From JANQRX01 sp963663975 (lineage in GTDB: Bacteria > Pseudomonadota > Alphaproteobacteria > Rhizobiales > Kaistiaceae), in NCBI GenBank assembly GCA_963663975.2, contig CAXXRA010000005.1:310001-374000 (forward strand): DNA of 64,000 nt, in the 5' to 3' direction. Of the stretch, positions 37,464 through 46,664 are shown in pieces (the first letter of the stretch is position 1; every line of letters starts with the position of its first letter). The notes under the pieces are model-generated. The model saw nothing but the letters and a program-made list of their open reading frames with translations, ran no database searches and was not told the origin of the DNA. Made by a program: the position numbers and the translations under genes.

Positions 37464-38612
37464 AGCCGCCGCGGCCGCCGGCGGCGGCAACCGGGCATGG
37501 TCGCGCGCCGCGTCGCGCGCCTGGTCGGCGGCAAAGCGCCGCAAGATCGCGGCCATCTCGGTCATGTTGCCGTCGGTGTCCCGGGCATAGCGTTCCATCA
37601 CGGCGTTGATGATCCGCATGGTCGAGCTGTAGCGGTCCCGGCGCTCGTCTCCGGCCAGCCGCCGCCAGGCATCGAGGGCGGCGGCAAATGCCGCCAGCAC
37701 CGAGGCCGGCAGTCCCGCCTTGGTGTAGACGGCGCGGAAGGCGGCGTTGTTGCCGCCCCTGCGCACGAGTCTGGCGACCCGGCCCTCCGGCGTCCGGGTC
37801 AGGTTGACCAGGGCGGCTTCGAACAACGCCACCTGACCCGAGCAAACCGAGCGCAGCAGGATTTCGGTGGTCAACTGGCCGGTGAGGCGAAGGTGTTCGA
37901 CCAGCGCCGGCATTGACGAGCGCCCCGACCGCGATGCGATCGCCACGGTGGCGCGGTCGCAGGCATCGCGTCTGACCCTGCGCGCCCGCTCGGGCGAAAT
38001 ATATCCTTTCTGGACCACCAGCCCGGCGAGCGCATCACCGAGTTGGCGGACGAGAAGCTGGTGAACGTCCGCGGGCAGTTCCGCGCGCCTCAGCAGCAGG
38101 TCGCGCATCGACGGTTCGTCTCCGAAACGCTGTGCGATCCGCCTCAGCACCGACGGCGGCAGCATCGCGTTCTGCCGGGCGACCAGAACGCGGCAGGATT
38201 CGCGCACGCCGACCTCAGCCAGCGCTCCGGCGACCGCGCCCGACACCGATGGTCTGGAGGCGATCGCCATCTGCAGGCTGCCATCGGCGGTGGCAACGAT
38301 ATCGACCAGTTCGGCGTCGATGAAAACCGGGGAGCGAGCCAGAACGGTCTCGGCAATGTCCGGCTGACCGTTGACCAATGCCGATATGACGTGACGCGGG
38401 GCATCGGGACTGGAGCCGAGCGCGTCACACAGCGCAAACCGCACCTGCGGCGCCGGGTCGTCGAGGAGCAGCGTCATTGCGGCTTCCATACCGCTATGGG
38501 TCTCCTCGTCGACGGTGGAGTAAAGATAGGCCCGTGCCAGGGCGTGGGCGGCTTCCGCCCGCCGACCGGCCGGCGCCGTTTCCATCCAATCCAGAAATTT
38601 GCGAACGATCAT
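37461..38612 (-). CDS. DUF2336 domain-containing protein
   Basis: From the ATG at 38612 this is a 383-residue soluble, helical, HEAT-like protein starting MIVRKFLDWMETAPAGRRAE. It has the repeated helical pairs of DUF2336 (MTLLLDDPAPQVRFALCDAL, HVISALVNGQPDIAETVLAR, MPALVEHLRLTGQLTTEIL). The family is found in Rhizobiales and related bacteria and its role is unknown. The C-terminus ends in an alanine run at the TAG stop, which is formed at the edge of the family A element. Confidence 0.88.
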   Translation of the reverse strand: MIVRKFLDWMETAPAGRRAEAAHALARAYLYSTVDEETHSGMEAAMTLLLDDPAPQVRFALCDALGSSPDAPRHVISALVNGQPDIAETVLARSPVFIDAELVDIVATADGSLQMAIASRPSVSGAVAGALAEVGVRESCRVLVARQNAMLPPSVLRRIAQRFGDEPSMRDLLLRRAELPADVHQLLVRQLGDALAGLVVQKGYISPERARRVRRDACDRATVAIASRSGRSSMPALVEHLRLTGQLTTEILLRSVCSGQVALFEAALVNLTRTPEGRVARLVRRGGNNAAFRAVYTKAGLPASVLAAFAAALDAWRRLAGDERRDRYSSTMRIINAVMERYARDTDGNMTEMAAILRRFAADQARDAARDHARLPPPAAAAA

Positions 38613-38672
38613 CGCGGAGCCGCCCTGCCGGTGCACCAGCCGATCCTGCCCGCAAAGTGATTAATGATTGGT

Positions 38673-39254
38673 TCACCATGATCTCGCCGGCTGCCACCGG
38701 GTGGTGATGTCGTCGATATCGGGCCGCGGCCGCTCCGAGGGCGGCGCCGAAGGCGTTCCGACGTGGATAAGGGCGACGATGCGCTCGTTCGCCGCCACGC
38801 CCAGCAACGCCGCCGCCTCGGCGTCATAGGCGGCAAATCCGGTCACCCACTGCGCTGCATAGCCGAGCGCATGCGAGGCCAGAACCAGATTCATGGCAAC
38901 ATTGCCGGCCGACAGAAACTGCTCTCATTCGGGGATTTTGGGATGCGGCGCGGTGCGGCTGACGACGATCATTGTTAGCGGCGGCTTGGCGATGCGATCG
39001 CGTTGTTCGTCGATTTTGGCAGGGACGGCATCAGGCTCTTTGCGGCGGTAGAGTTGGGCCACCGCGTCGCCCGCCTGCAGCCGCTCGTCGCCGGCGATGA
39101 TCACGAACCGCCATGGTACAAGTTTGCCGTGGTCCGGCACGCGCGCGCCGATGGTCAGGATATCGCGCAGTTCCTCCGCCGACGGGCCGGGCTCCCCGAG
39201 AAACGCGCCTGGAATCGAGCGTCGGGTCTTGAGCAGGTCGAGAGCGTCGGGCAT
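38673..39254 (-). pseudogene. Nitroreductase-family protein with an in-frame stop
   Basis: The frame starting MPDALDLLKTRRSIPGAFLG has the nitroreductase pattern (RRSI flavin contact, RVPDHGKLVPWRFVII) up to TAPHPKIPE, where a TGA lies at 38925-38927. The same frame continues EQFLSAGNVAMNLVLASHAL to the family's usual ending (VALIHVGTP, QPARSW) with no shift. A TGG to TGA change would account for it, since Trp is usual there. The product (YdjA-like, FMN-dependent, about 190 residues) is cut at codon 109. Family A element A3 lies upstream. Confidence 0.82.
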
Positions 39255-39379
39255 ACCGGTGGCCAATGGTGAGTGGAGACAGCTGCTCGTCATAGGCTCC
39301 GGGGCGCCCGGTGGCAAATCGGCCGTCGCGTGGGCAACCTTCGACCTCGCCATCAATTCGCCAAGGACGATCGGGACAG

Positions 39380-39542
39380 TAGAGCCCTTTCGACCAACTC
39401 TGAGCCATCTGACGGAGCGGTTTTGTGACAAGATCAAGTCAAGGTTCGATGAGCGTATCTGGATACGGTCGAGGCCCTTGGCGCAGGAATTGGTGCAAAA
39501 CCGCTCCGTCAGATGGCTCAGAGTTGGTCGAAAGGGCTTCTA
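39380..39542. repeat. Family A palindromic element, copy A3
   Basis: A 163-base near-perfect palindrome: tagagccctttcgaccaac, then ctctgagccatctgacgg on the left, mirrored by ccgtcagatggctcagag and gttggtcgaaagggc on the right, with arms of about 45 bases. TA marks both edges. It lies between the nitroreductase 5' end and the start of the secreted protein gene at 39568, so it may lie in the promoter region of both. Confidence 0.88.
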
Positions 39543-39567
39543 GCCCAGTTGAAAATCGGATCGCGGT

Positions 39568-40713
39568 GTGAGTGTGGGCGTTGACGATCATTGGTGTCGG
39601 GCCTTGCTGAGGGCGGCATTGGCCGCCGCCGGCGTTTTGGCGCTGCTGAGCGCGTCCACGGCAGCTGTCGCGCAGACCGCCACCGTGCCGATCCCGCGGC
39701 CCTCGCCGGCCAGACAGATCGCTCCTCCACCCCCTCCCCCGGCGGATGCGCCGGCCGCCAGCTCGCTGCAACAGAAGATTCTGCTGCAGGGCGCCAACTC
39801 GCCTTTTGCCGGCGCCGGAGCCGATTCGCCTCAGGCCGCAACGCTACCGCTGACGGGACCGCCGCCGGAAACAAGCGATGCCGCTGCGGCCGCGCCGGCC
39901 GCGCCCGCGCCCGCCTCCACGCCCTCGGCCGGCGCCGTTCCGGCCAATGTTCGACCCGGGGCCTTCACCCTGGAGGCGCGGCTATGGGCCGGCGGCACGT
40001 CGCTTGGCGAGGGCGTTAAATGGCGGATCTTCGACGCCCAGCCCAGTCCCGACGGAAAACTCAATCTGCTCGGCGAAGCCGATGGCGGGGTCATTCACGT
40101 GCGGCTGGAGCCCGGCACCTATCTGGTCCACGTCGCCTTCAGCCGGGCCGGCGCGACCCGGACCATCGAGGTCAAGGATCCCACCGGCGGCGAAATCGTG
40201 GTGCTCAACGCCGGCGGCATACGACTGCTGGCGGTCAACGCCCGCGATCAGGAACTGCGCCAGGGTGAGGTGAGGTTCGATATCTTCGCCCCCGACGAAG
40301 GCGGCTCGGACGAGCGCTTCCTGATCGTCTCGGGGGCCTCACCCGGCAATATCGTCAGCCTCAACGCCGGCATGTACAACGTCGTCAGCTATTACGGCAA
40401 CGCCAACGCCATCGTCAGGGCCGATATCAGGGTCGACCCCGGCCAGTTGACGGAGGCTACGCTCTTCCAGCAGGCCGCCCGGCTGACCCTCAAATTGGTT
40501 GAGCAGCGCGGCGGCGAGGCCATCGCCAACACCGAGTGGTCGGTCGTCACCCCGGCCGGCGAAACCGTCATCGAAAGCGTCGGCGCCTTTCCCAATGTCG
40601 TGCTGGCCGAGGGCGAATACATCGCCATTGCCCGCAACAATGACCGCATTTTCGAGAGCACCTTCACGGTCGAAGCCGGCAACCATCGCGACGTCGAGGT
40701 GCTGATCCGGTAG
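39568..40713 (+). CDS. Secreted proline/alanine-rich hypothetical protein
   Basis: A GTG at 39568 opens a 381-residue protein with a signal peptide (LAAAGVLALLSASTAAVAQ), a low-complexity Pro/Ala linker (about 40-125, with PPPPPPADAPA) and a C-terminal beta-rich part made of three or four similar 75-residue modules (LEARLWAGGTSLGEGVKWRI, IRLLAVNARDQELRQGEVRF, LTLKLVEQRGGEAIANTEW). The modules look like carboxypeptidase-regulatory or Ig-like repeats. I do not know a function; an envelope-associated structural role is likely. It follows DUF2336 and nitroreductase genes and a palindromic element. Confidence 0.75.
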   Translation: MSVGVDDHWCRALLRAALAAAGVLALLSASTAAVAQTATVPIPRPSPARQIAPPPPPPADAPAASSLQQKILLQGANSPFAGAGADSPQAATLPLTGPPPETSDAAAAAPAAPAPASTPSAGAVPANVRPGAFTLEARLWAGGTSLGEGVKWRIFDAQPSPDGKLNLLGEADGGVIHVRLEPGTYLVHVAFSRAGATRTIEVKDPTGGEIVVLNAGGIRLLAVNARDQELRQGEVRFDIFAPDEGGSDERFLIVSGASPGNIVSLNAGMYNVVSYYGNANAIVRADIRVDPGQLTEATLFQQAARLTLKLVEQRGGEAIANTEWSVVTPAGETVIESVGAFPNVVLAEGEYIAIARNNDRIFESTFTVEAGNHRDVEVLIR

Positions 40714-40813
40714 GCGCGACGCTGTCGAGCCGGAGCGCTCCAGTCGCAATGGCACATGTTGAACGGCGTTGTTCCATTGCGTTGACCACCCTTACCGCCG
40801 GGGTCCTTGCAGG

Positions 40814-41512
40814 ATGAGACGATTTCGGACCGCTGCGCTCGCCGCGGTGATTGTTATTCTCACCGCCGCCGCAGCGCTGTTCGTCTATTTCCAGACCTAC
40901 CAGCCCGACCGGGCCCGGTTTCCGTTGCGCGGCATCGATGTTTCGCACCATCAGGGCACCATAGATTGGCCCGAAGTTGCCGAAGACGATGTTGCATTCG
41001 CCTTCATCAAAGTGTCGGAAGGCGGCGACCATCGCGATACGCAGTTCGTTCGAAACATTGCCGAAGCGACGAAAGTGGGGATACCGGTCGGCGCCTATCA
41101 TTTCTTCACCTTCTGCCGGCCCGGAGCCGACCAGGCGAACAATTTCATCGACGCCGTCGCCGGCCGGCGCCTGGCGTTGCCCCCGGTCATGGATCTGGAA
41201 TTTACGGGCAACTGCAGTCGGCGGCCGTCGGGGGGGGGGGAACTCGGGTCGGAAATCCAGGACTATCTCAAGGTCGTCGAAGACCGGCTTGGTCGCAGCG
41301 TCGTGTATTACGTGACGAGGCAGTTTCTGGACGCCTACGGCGATGCCATCCCTGCCCGCCCGATCTGGTTTCGCTCCATCCTTCGGGAGCCCTCGCACGT
41401 CGACTGGCTCCTGTGGCAGTACCATTTTTCCGGTCGTATCGCGGGCATCGAAGGGGGCGTCGATCTCAACGTTGCCTCGGCTTCCCTGGCCGATCTGATG
41501 GGACTGGATTAG
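40814..41512 (+). CDS. GH25-family lysozyme with N-terminal membrane anchor
   Basis: From the ATG at 40814 the 232-residue protein has one N-terminal hydrophobic segment (FRTAALAAVIVILTAAAALF) and a GH25 muramidase domain: RGIDVSHHQGTIDW, AFAFIKVSEGG, IPVGAYHFFTFC, VMDLEF (catalytic Asp and Glu) and LLWQYHFSG. It would cut the beta-1,4 bond of peptidoglycan from the periplasmic face. It lies directly upstream of the duplicated membrane-protein/lysozyme-fold module at 41739-44437. A run of ten or so G at 41230-41239 is within the gene and is a likely slippage site. Confidence 0.88.
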   Translation: MRRFRTAALAAVIVILTAAAALFVYFQTYQPDRARFPLRGIDVSHHQGTIDWPEVAEDDVAFAFIKVSEGGDHRDTQFVRNIAEATKVGIPVGAYHFFTFCRPGADQANNFIDAVAGRRLALPPVMDLEFTGNCSRRPSGGGELGSEIQDYLKVVEDRLGRSVVYYVTRQFLDAYGDAIPARPIWFRSILREPSHVDWLLWQYHFSGRIAGIEGGVDLNVASASLADLMGLD

Positions 41513-41738
41513 GCGGCCGAACCGAGCCCGGGTCGGCCTCCAAAAAAAGCTCAAGGGTGACCTTGAACGTCGTGAGGACGGCGACGTCGATCGGTGTCGT
41601 CGGCTGCCGCCAAAAAACCGGCGGAATTTTGGTTGATGATCCACGGTGTGAACACGTAGGATTGCAGCGCGTTCGTCGCCCTCGCGTTCAACCGATCCAC
41701 CAGAAGGATCGGGCGCCCGGGGCTTCAATGAGGATCAA

Positions 41739-42282
41739 ATGCCGGAACCGGCCAACAACGGCCTCAGTCGTGCCGTCGCCTTCCTTCTCGATCCGGGCGT
41801 CAGGGTCCGCACCGCATTGATCGTGCTGTCCACGATATCGCTTTCGATCGTCGTTTTCCTCGAGCAACATATACTACACCACCAGCCGGTTATTTTGAGA
41901 CTATCAGACCTTCTGGGCATGTATTTGTTCGTGTTTTGTTTCTCGTTGTTGTTTTCATATTCGGTGCTTAATATTGGAAGATTTTACATATTTTCCAGTT
42001 CAATAATATTGACTTCCGTGCGGATTTCCATATTATTTTATCTTACATGGCTATCGGCGAAATACTATTTCATTCTGGATTCTGGACGCCTAGTGGATTG
42101 TATTAACGCCGATACAACGTTCCTAGTATGCTACATTTCGGAAGAATTGTTCTTTTTATCCTTTATAGTGAGTTATGGTTATGTCGTTAATGCTCTACCT
42201 TTTGTCATTTTTCTTTGTTATTGATTCGGGGTGTGACGATTTTTTTTCGAAAGCAATTCTCTGGGAGAATCTAGATGCCTGA
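41739..42282 (+). pseudogene. Small multi-pass membrane protein, module copy 1 (frameshifted 3' end)
   Basis: The frame MPEPANNGLSRAVAFLLDPG continues into four or five hydrophobic segments (LIVLSTISLSIVVFLEQ, LGMYLFVFCFSLLFSYSVL, ISILFYLTWLSAKYYF, FFLSFIVSYGYVVNALPF). It stops early at 42224. The +1 frame then reads FVIDSGCDDFFSKAILWENL and ends DA-stop at 42282, mirroring copy 2. The shift lies in a T-rich run near 42210. The coding DNA is conspicuously AT-rich beside its neighbours. It matches the protein at 42809-43365 in length, start (MPEPA) and LEQH motif. I do not recognise the family. Confidence 0.7.
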
Positions 42283-42400
42283 AGGACTGAGATTAAGCGC
42301 TGATCGAGAGCGCGCCATTTTCGAACAACACCGGTGAGCCACTCTACTTCGACCACGAAGAGATAACCGATGTAGACAGCTTCCCCGGCCACCTGATGAC
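42275..42400 (+). pseudogene. Truncated 5' copy of the lysozyme-fold gene, module copy 1
   Basis: The ATG at 42275 opens MPEGLRLSADRERAIFEQ, nearly identical to the start of the gene at 43358 (MPKGLRLSADRERAILEN). One extra base makes it stop after 20 codons. In the corrected frame similarity continues through EPLYFDHEEITDVD to about 42390 and then ends. The start overlaps the membrane gene by eight bases, exactly as in copy 2. This shows that the two-gene unit was duplicated and the first copy then lost most of its second gene. Confidence 0.75.
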
Positions 42401-42648
42401 AATCGACTTAGCAGTTCGGCGCTCTTCTTCCCGCACGGCAATCATTCAGAAAAATTATTCCTTCCGAATTTTACCGTCAGGCCCGTCTCCATGCGCCTCC
42501 CATAGCCCGCGCCCGAGGTCGCCTGGAGCGCCGCCGACCGGCGTGCCGTGCTCCACAAAATGGCGCTCAACGGAACCGATGCCCCTTGTTAAGGTTGTCA
42601 GCGGACCAGGGTTGCAACTCCTCCTCCTTACCGTGTAACCGCGCCGTT

Positions 42649-42692
42649 GTCGTCACGGCTGTTGCGCTGCTTGGGGACCCGCGCCGATGATC
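42649..42692 (-). mobile_element. IS5 relic
   Basis: About 34 bases, including gtcacggctgttgcgctgct, match the IS5 copy at 57978-59277 (transposase region near 58520) exactly on the opposite strand, and a few more match after a short gap. It lies in the dead space between the two copies of the module at 41739-44437. An IS5 element may therefore have taken part in truncating copy 1. Confidence 0.65.
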
Positions 42693-42808
42693 ATTGGTTG
42701 ATGACACACGAACGACCACGTAAGATTTGTAGCGCGTGGGCGGCACGGCGCCCTGTCGATCGCCTGGAAGCCCAGGCCCAGCGACAAGCCCGCTCCATGA
42801 GGATCCAA

Positions 42809-43365
42809 ATGCCCGAACCGGCCGATCATAGCCTCCAGCGCGCGCCGAGCTTCGCCTCCCATCTTAGATCGCGATTTCGCATCTATTTGATCCTGATGGC
42901 AGGCGTACTTCTGTCGATCCCCGTTCCCGCGCGGCGTATCTTGAACAGCACGTATTTCGATATCAGCAGGATGATTTGCAGATATTTCACTTGGTAGAAA
43001 TGTATTTTATGATTTTCGTCTTTTCATTTTTGTTCTCGTATTCTACGATCACCATTACGAGGAGGTATATCATTTCACGGCTTTATATTCGCGATTCTAT
43101 CAGCGTACTATTTCTATTTTATCCCGTGTGGCTATCAGTAAGATACTACATATATTTGGCGTCGAACGGTCACTATCACTGTTCTTACGCAGAGGTAACT
43201 TTTATAACTTGTGTAGTGCTAAGAGATGCTTACTTCTTCATTGTTTTGGTGAGCTACAGCTACGTTGTCGCGGTCTTGCCGACCGTCGTTATCATCTTTA
43301 TCATTCGTGAAGCAACGATTTGGCTTTCGCGATGGATCACTGCAAGGGGGAGTATAGATGCCTAA
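42809..43365 (+). pseudogene. Small multi-pass membrane protein, module copy 2 (one frameshift)
   Basis: The frame starting MPEPADHSLQRAPSFASHLR changes near 42925. The second frame then gives AAYLEQHVFRYQQDDLQIFH followed by hydrophobic segments (MIFVFSFLFSYSTITI, ISVLFLFYPVWLSVRYYIYL, FIVLVSYSYVVAVLPTVVII) and ends RGSIDA at 43365. The corrected length is about 185 residues. AT-rich codons set it apart from its surroundings. Its stop overlaps the start of the lysozyme-fold gene by eight bases, so the two are translated together. By position and size it could be a membrane immunity or anchoring partner; that is inference. Confidence 0.7.
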
Positions 43366-44437
43366 AGGACTGAGATTAAGCGCTGATCGAGAGCGCGCTA
43401 TTCTCGAAAACACCGGTGAGCCGTTCTACTTTGAGCACGAGCAGATTACCGATGTAGACGAATTTCGCGACGGGATTTCCGAAAATCAAATCGATGTCAA
43501 TCCATTCGGAATCCCGTTGTATGCCACTTTACAGGCAAATGAAGGTGCTCGGGGAAAAATCCGTGAACTCGACAAAGTGATCGAACGCGCGGCGAAGGAT
43601 TCCAATGTTCATCCGGATTTCCTGAGAGCGATTATTTATACGGAGGAGTCCCGCGGGTGGTATGATCATTGGACCAAATATGTTCGTGAATCTCCGACAT
43701 GGCTACCTGGGAATGTGTTGAAAAAGTGGGAAGCGCTTATTCCCGGATCGGATTTCGAAGACACCGAAGATAATATTCGCATTACCGTGGAATTGGTTGC
43801 GCGCATAGCGAAGTCAGTGAATCCGCCCTACCCCGAGGATATCTACGCGCTTTACAACAGCCTCGCGCATGATCGCACCTACCGCAATGCGCAGACCAAG
43901 ACGACGCCCCATTACTTCAGGCAGGTCTTGCGGGAGAAGGCCTGGACAAAACCACGTTGGCACATGGCAACGCGTTACCCCGACAACACGCTGAGAGACG
44001 TGTTGCCCTTCGGTCCGGACGCCGGCTGGCAGCATCACGCTCCCTTTCTGGACCCGGCGTCGGACACACGGTTTTGGGGTGGGCCGAGCTACGGTCCGGA
44101 GATACTCGATTCGAAACCGATCTCCGGAGGGGGCGTTCGGCCCTGGCAAACGATGATCCCTAATTGGGAGAATTTTGCTCCCAACTTCGACGGTGATGGG
44201 TTTCAGCCACCACGCCGCCGGCCGCCCGACCGGCGCGGAGCGCTGCCGTCGACGGGCGATTTCGCCGCGCTGCTGAATCCGCTGGCGACGGCAGCGCCCC
44301 ACAAAGGCACGGTCCGCATGCCGCTCACCTCGGACGCCGGATTCAGCGCTGCAGCGCCCGAACGGCCTCAGAGAATCAGCCGCCCCAGGCGTATTGTCGC
44401 CCGCCAAGAGCCCGTCACCGAATTCAAATTCTGGTGA
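43358..44437 (+). CDS. Lysozyme-fold (transglycosylase-like) protein, possible effector
   Basis: This 359-residue protein has three parts. The N-terminal 75 residues (MPKGLRLSADRERAILENTG) are conserved with the truncated copy at 42275. Residues 75-200 have a lysozyme-like pattern: DKVIERAAKDSNVHPDFLRA, AIIYTEESRGWYDHW with a candidate catalytic Glu, and NIRITVELVARIAKSV with EDIYALYNSLAHDRTYRNA. The C-terminal 150 residues are Pro/Arg-rich and end EPVTEFKFW. It has no signal peptide. Overlap with a small membrane protein gene and tandem duplication resemble toxin/immunity arrangements. Family assignment is by fold-level pattern only. Confidence 0.6.
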   Translation: MPKGLRLSADRERAILENTGEPFYFEHEQITDVDEFRDGISENQIDVNPFGIPLYATLQANEGARGKIRELDKVIERAAKDSNVHPDFLRAIIYTEESRGWYDHWTKYVRESPTWLPGNVLKKWEALIPGSDFEDTEDNIRITVELVARIAKSVNPPYPEDIYALYNSLAHDRTYRNAQTKTTPHYFRQVLREKAWTKPRWHMATRYPDNTLRDVLPFGPDAGWQHHAPFLDPASDTRFWGGPSYGPEILDSKPISGGGVRPWQTMIPNWENFAPNFDGDGFQPPRRRPPDRRGALPSTGDFAALLNPLATAAPHKGTVRMPLTSDAGFSAAAPERPQRISRPRRIVARQEPVTEFKFW

Positions 44438-44512
44438 CCGGCGCCTCCGAGGCGTGCAGGCAAATCTCGGCTGAGCTGCTCTGCTTCGAGAACCTTCTGG
44501 CCGTGCGGTTCG

Positions 44513-46474
44513 CTAAGCACCACCGCGCCGAAGGTCCGGCGGGACAGCTTCCTCGCCGAGGCTCGCCACCGCGTCTGCCAGCGTCCGCGACACCGTTTCC
44601 TTCTGGCCCAGACGACGGAGATTGACGCTGCCATCCTCCGCCTCGCGCTTGCCGCACACCGCGATCACCGGCACCTTGGCGAGCGAGTGTTCGCGCACCT
44701 TGTAGTTGATCTTCTCGTTGCGGATATCGAGTTTGGCGCGCAGCCCCGCCCGCTGAAATTCGGCCTGAACCCGCCGCGCATGGTCGTCGGCATCGGAGGT
44801 GATGGTCGCCACCACGATCTGGGTCGGGGCAAACCACAGCGGCATATGGCCGGCATAATTCTCGATCAGAATACCGAGAAAGCGTTCCATCGATCCGCAG
44901 ATGGCGCGGTGGATCATCACCGGCACCTTCTTGTCGCCGTTGGCGTCGACATAGAACGCTCCGAACCGTTCCGGCAGGTTGAAATCGACCTGGGTGGTAC
45001 CGCACTGCCAGTCGCGACCGATGGCGTCGCGCAGATCGTATTCGAATTTGGGGCCGTAGAATGCCCCTTCACCGGGATTGATTCCGGTCTTGATGCGCCC
45101 GCCGGACTGCTGGCCGATCTGATCCAAAACCTCGGTCATGACCGCTTCGGCATGATCCCATGCGGCATCGGTTCCGACCCGCTTGTCCGGCCTTGTCGCC
45201 AATTTGACCACCACCTCGTCAAACCCGAAATCGGCGTAGGTCGATAGGATCAGATCATTGATCCTGAGGCACTCGGCCGCCAGCTGGTCATCGGTACAGA
45301 AAACGTGGGCATCGTCCTGGGTCATGGCCCGAACCCTCAGCAATCCATGCAGCGCGCCCGATGGTTCGTAGCGATGGACCGCACCGAATTCGGCCAGCCG
45401 CATGGGAAGATCGCGGTAGGACTTCAGGCCATGCTTGAAGATCTGGATGTGGCCCGGGCAGTTCATCGGCTTGATGACGTAGGTGCGTTCGTCGTCCGTG
45501 TCCTCGCCGGCCGATGTAGCGGCAAACATGTTCTCGCGGAACCAGCGCCAGTGACCGGATGTCTCCCACATCGACTTGTCGAGCAGCAGCGGGGCGTTGA
45601 CCTCGTCATAGGTGCCGGCGAGCCGCCGCCGCATGTAGGCGATGAGCTCCTGGAACATCGTCCAGCCCTTGGGGTGCCAGAAGACGGTGCCCGGTCCCTC
45701 CTCCTGGAAATGGAAGAGGTCCATTTCGCGGCCGAGCCGGCGATGGTCGCGCCGCTCCGCCTCCTCCAGCATGTGCAGGTAGGCCTTCAGCTCCTTGTCG
45801 TCGTGCCATGCCGTTCCGTAGATCCGGGTCAGCATCGGCTTGTCGGAATCGCCACGCCAGTACGCGCCGGCGACCTTCATCAGCTTGAAGGCGCTGCCGA
45901 TCCGGCCGGTCGAGGGCATATGGGGACCGCGGCAAAGATCGAACCACTCGCCCTGGTGGTAGATCCGTAGCTCCTGGTCCTGGGGGATGGCGTCGACCAG
46001 TTCGACCTTGAACGTCTCGCCCATCCCGGCGAACACCTCCCGCGCCCGCTCGCGCGTCCAGATCTGCTTGGTAAAAGGCTGGTTGCGCTGGATGATCTGG
46101 CGCATCCTGGCCTCGATCTTGGGCAGGTCGTCGGTGGTGAACGGCTCGTCGCGGCTGAAGTCGTAGTAGAAACCGTTGTCGATGACCGGACCGATGGTGA
46201 CCTGCGTTCCGGGCCACAATTCCTGCACCGCCTCGGCCATGACGTGGGCCGAATCGTGGCGGATCAGGTCCAGCGCGCGCGGGTCCTCGCGGGTGATGAT
46301 CTCGACCCGCGCGTCGCCGCTGATGGGATCGGCAAGGTCGACAACCTCTCCGTCCAGCGCCATCGCCACCGCCTTCTTCGCCAGCGATTTGGAGATGCCT
46401 TCGGCAACTTCGCGACCGCTGATGCCGTCGTCGAAAGCGCGAACCGAATTGTCGGGAAACGTCAGATTGACCAT
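44513..46474 (-). CDS. thrS: Threonyl-tRNA synthetase
   Basis: This full-length 653-residue class II synthetase has an N-terminal TGS domain (MVNLTFPDNSVRAFDDGISG), the editing domain with the HDSAHVMAEAVQELWP zinc/editing histidines, the catalytic core (KPMNCPGHIQIF, RYEPSGALHGLLRVRAMTQD, HRAICGSMERFLGILIENY) and a C-terminal anticodon-binding domain (WFAPTQIVVATITSDADDHA). It charges tRNA-Thr in the cytoplasm. It lies beside mbfA, yidD and the Fe-S scaffold gene, an order familiar from Rhizobiales. Confidence 0.97.
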   Translation of the reverse strand: MVNLTFPDNSVRAFDDGISGREVAEGISKSLAKKAVAMALDGEVVDLADPISGDARVEIITREDPRALDLIRHDSAHVMAEAVQELWPGTQVTIGPVIDNGFYYDFSRDEPFTTDDLPKIEARMRQIIQRNQPFTKQIWTRERAREVFAGMGETFKVELVDAIPQDQELRIYHQGEWFDLCRGPHMPSTGRIGSAFKLMKVAGAYWRGDSDKPMLTRIYGTAWHDDKELKAYLHMLEEAERRDHRRLGREMDLFHFQEEGPGTVFWHPKGWTMFQELIAYMRRRLAGTYDEVNAPLLLDKSMWETSGHWRWFRENMFAATSAGEDTDDERTYVIKPMNCPGHIQIFKHGLKSYRDLPMRLAEFGAVHRYEPSGALHGLLRVRAMTQDDAHVFCTDDQLAAECLRINDLILSTYADFGFDEVVVKLATRPDKRVGTDAAWDHAEAVMTEVLDQIGQQSGGRIKTGINPGEGAFYGPKFEYDLRDAIGRDWQCGTTQVDFNLPERFGAFYVDANGDKKVPVMIHRAICGSMERFLGILIENYAGHMPLWFAPTQIVVATITSDADDHARRVQAEFQRAGLRAKLDIRNEKINYKVREHSLAKVPVIAVCGKREAEDGSVNLRRLGQKETVSRTLADAVASLGEEAVPPDLRRGGA

Positions 46475-46664
46475 CGATCTTCCTCTTGCTCAGTCCCGCG
46501 CACGGGTGCGGGTAAGCGTTGACAGGCGGTACCGTTTGGCGACCGCCGGCGACAGGTGGACCAGGCACCACCGCTAGTCAAGTGGGACCGGCCCGCTTGC
46601 GCGTTGGGCCTCGATCCGTTTTGTTGGATGACGCCTTCCCGCCACGGTGCTACAGCGACCAACC

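Noticed and set aside
38925..38927. Selenocysteine or other recoding of the TGA in the nitroreductase
   Set aside because: The family has Trp, not Cys or Sec, at this site, and no SECIS-like hairpin or sel genes are seen; a point mutation or error is simpler.
39380..39542. CRISPR-like repeat
   Set aside because: It is one long palindrome with arms of about 45 bases, not a series of direct repeats with unique spacers; no cas genes are present.
40664..41728. 354-codon minus-strand frame opposite the GH25 gene
   Set aside because: The plus strand carries a clear GH25 domain; the minus-strand frame has no recognisable features.
44424..45005. Additional minus-strand gene overlapping the thrS 3' end
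   Set aside because: It is a different frame of the thrS coding strand and lacks any independent features.
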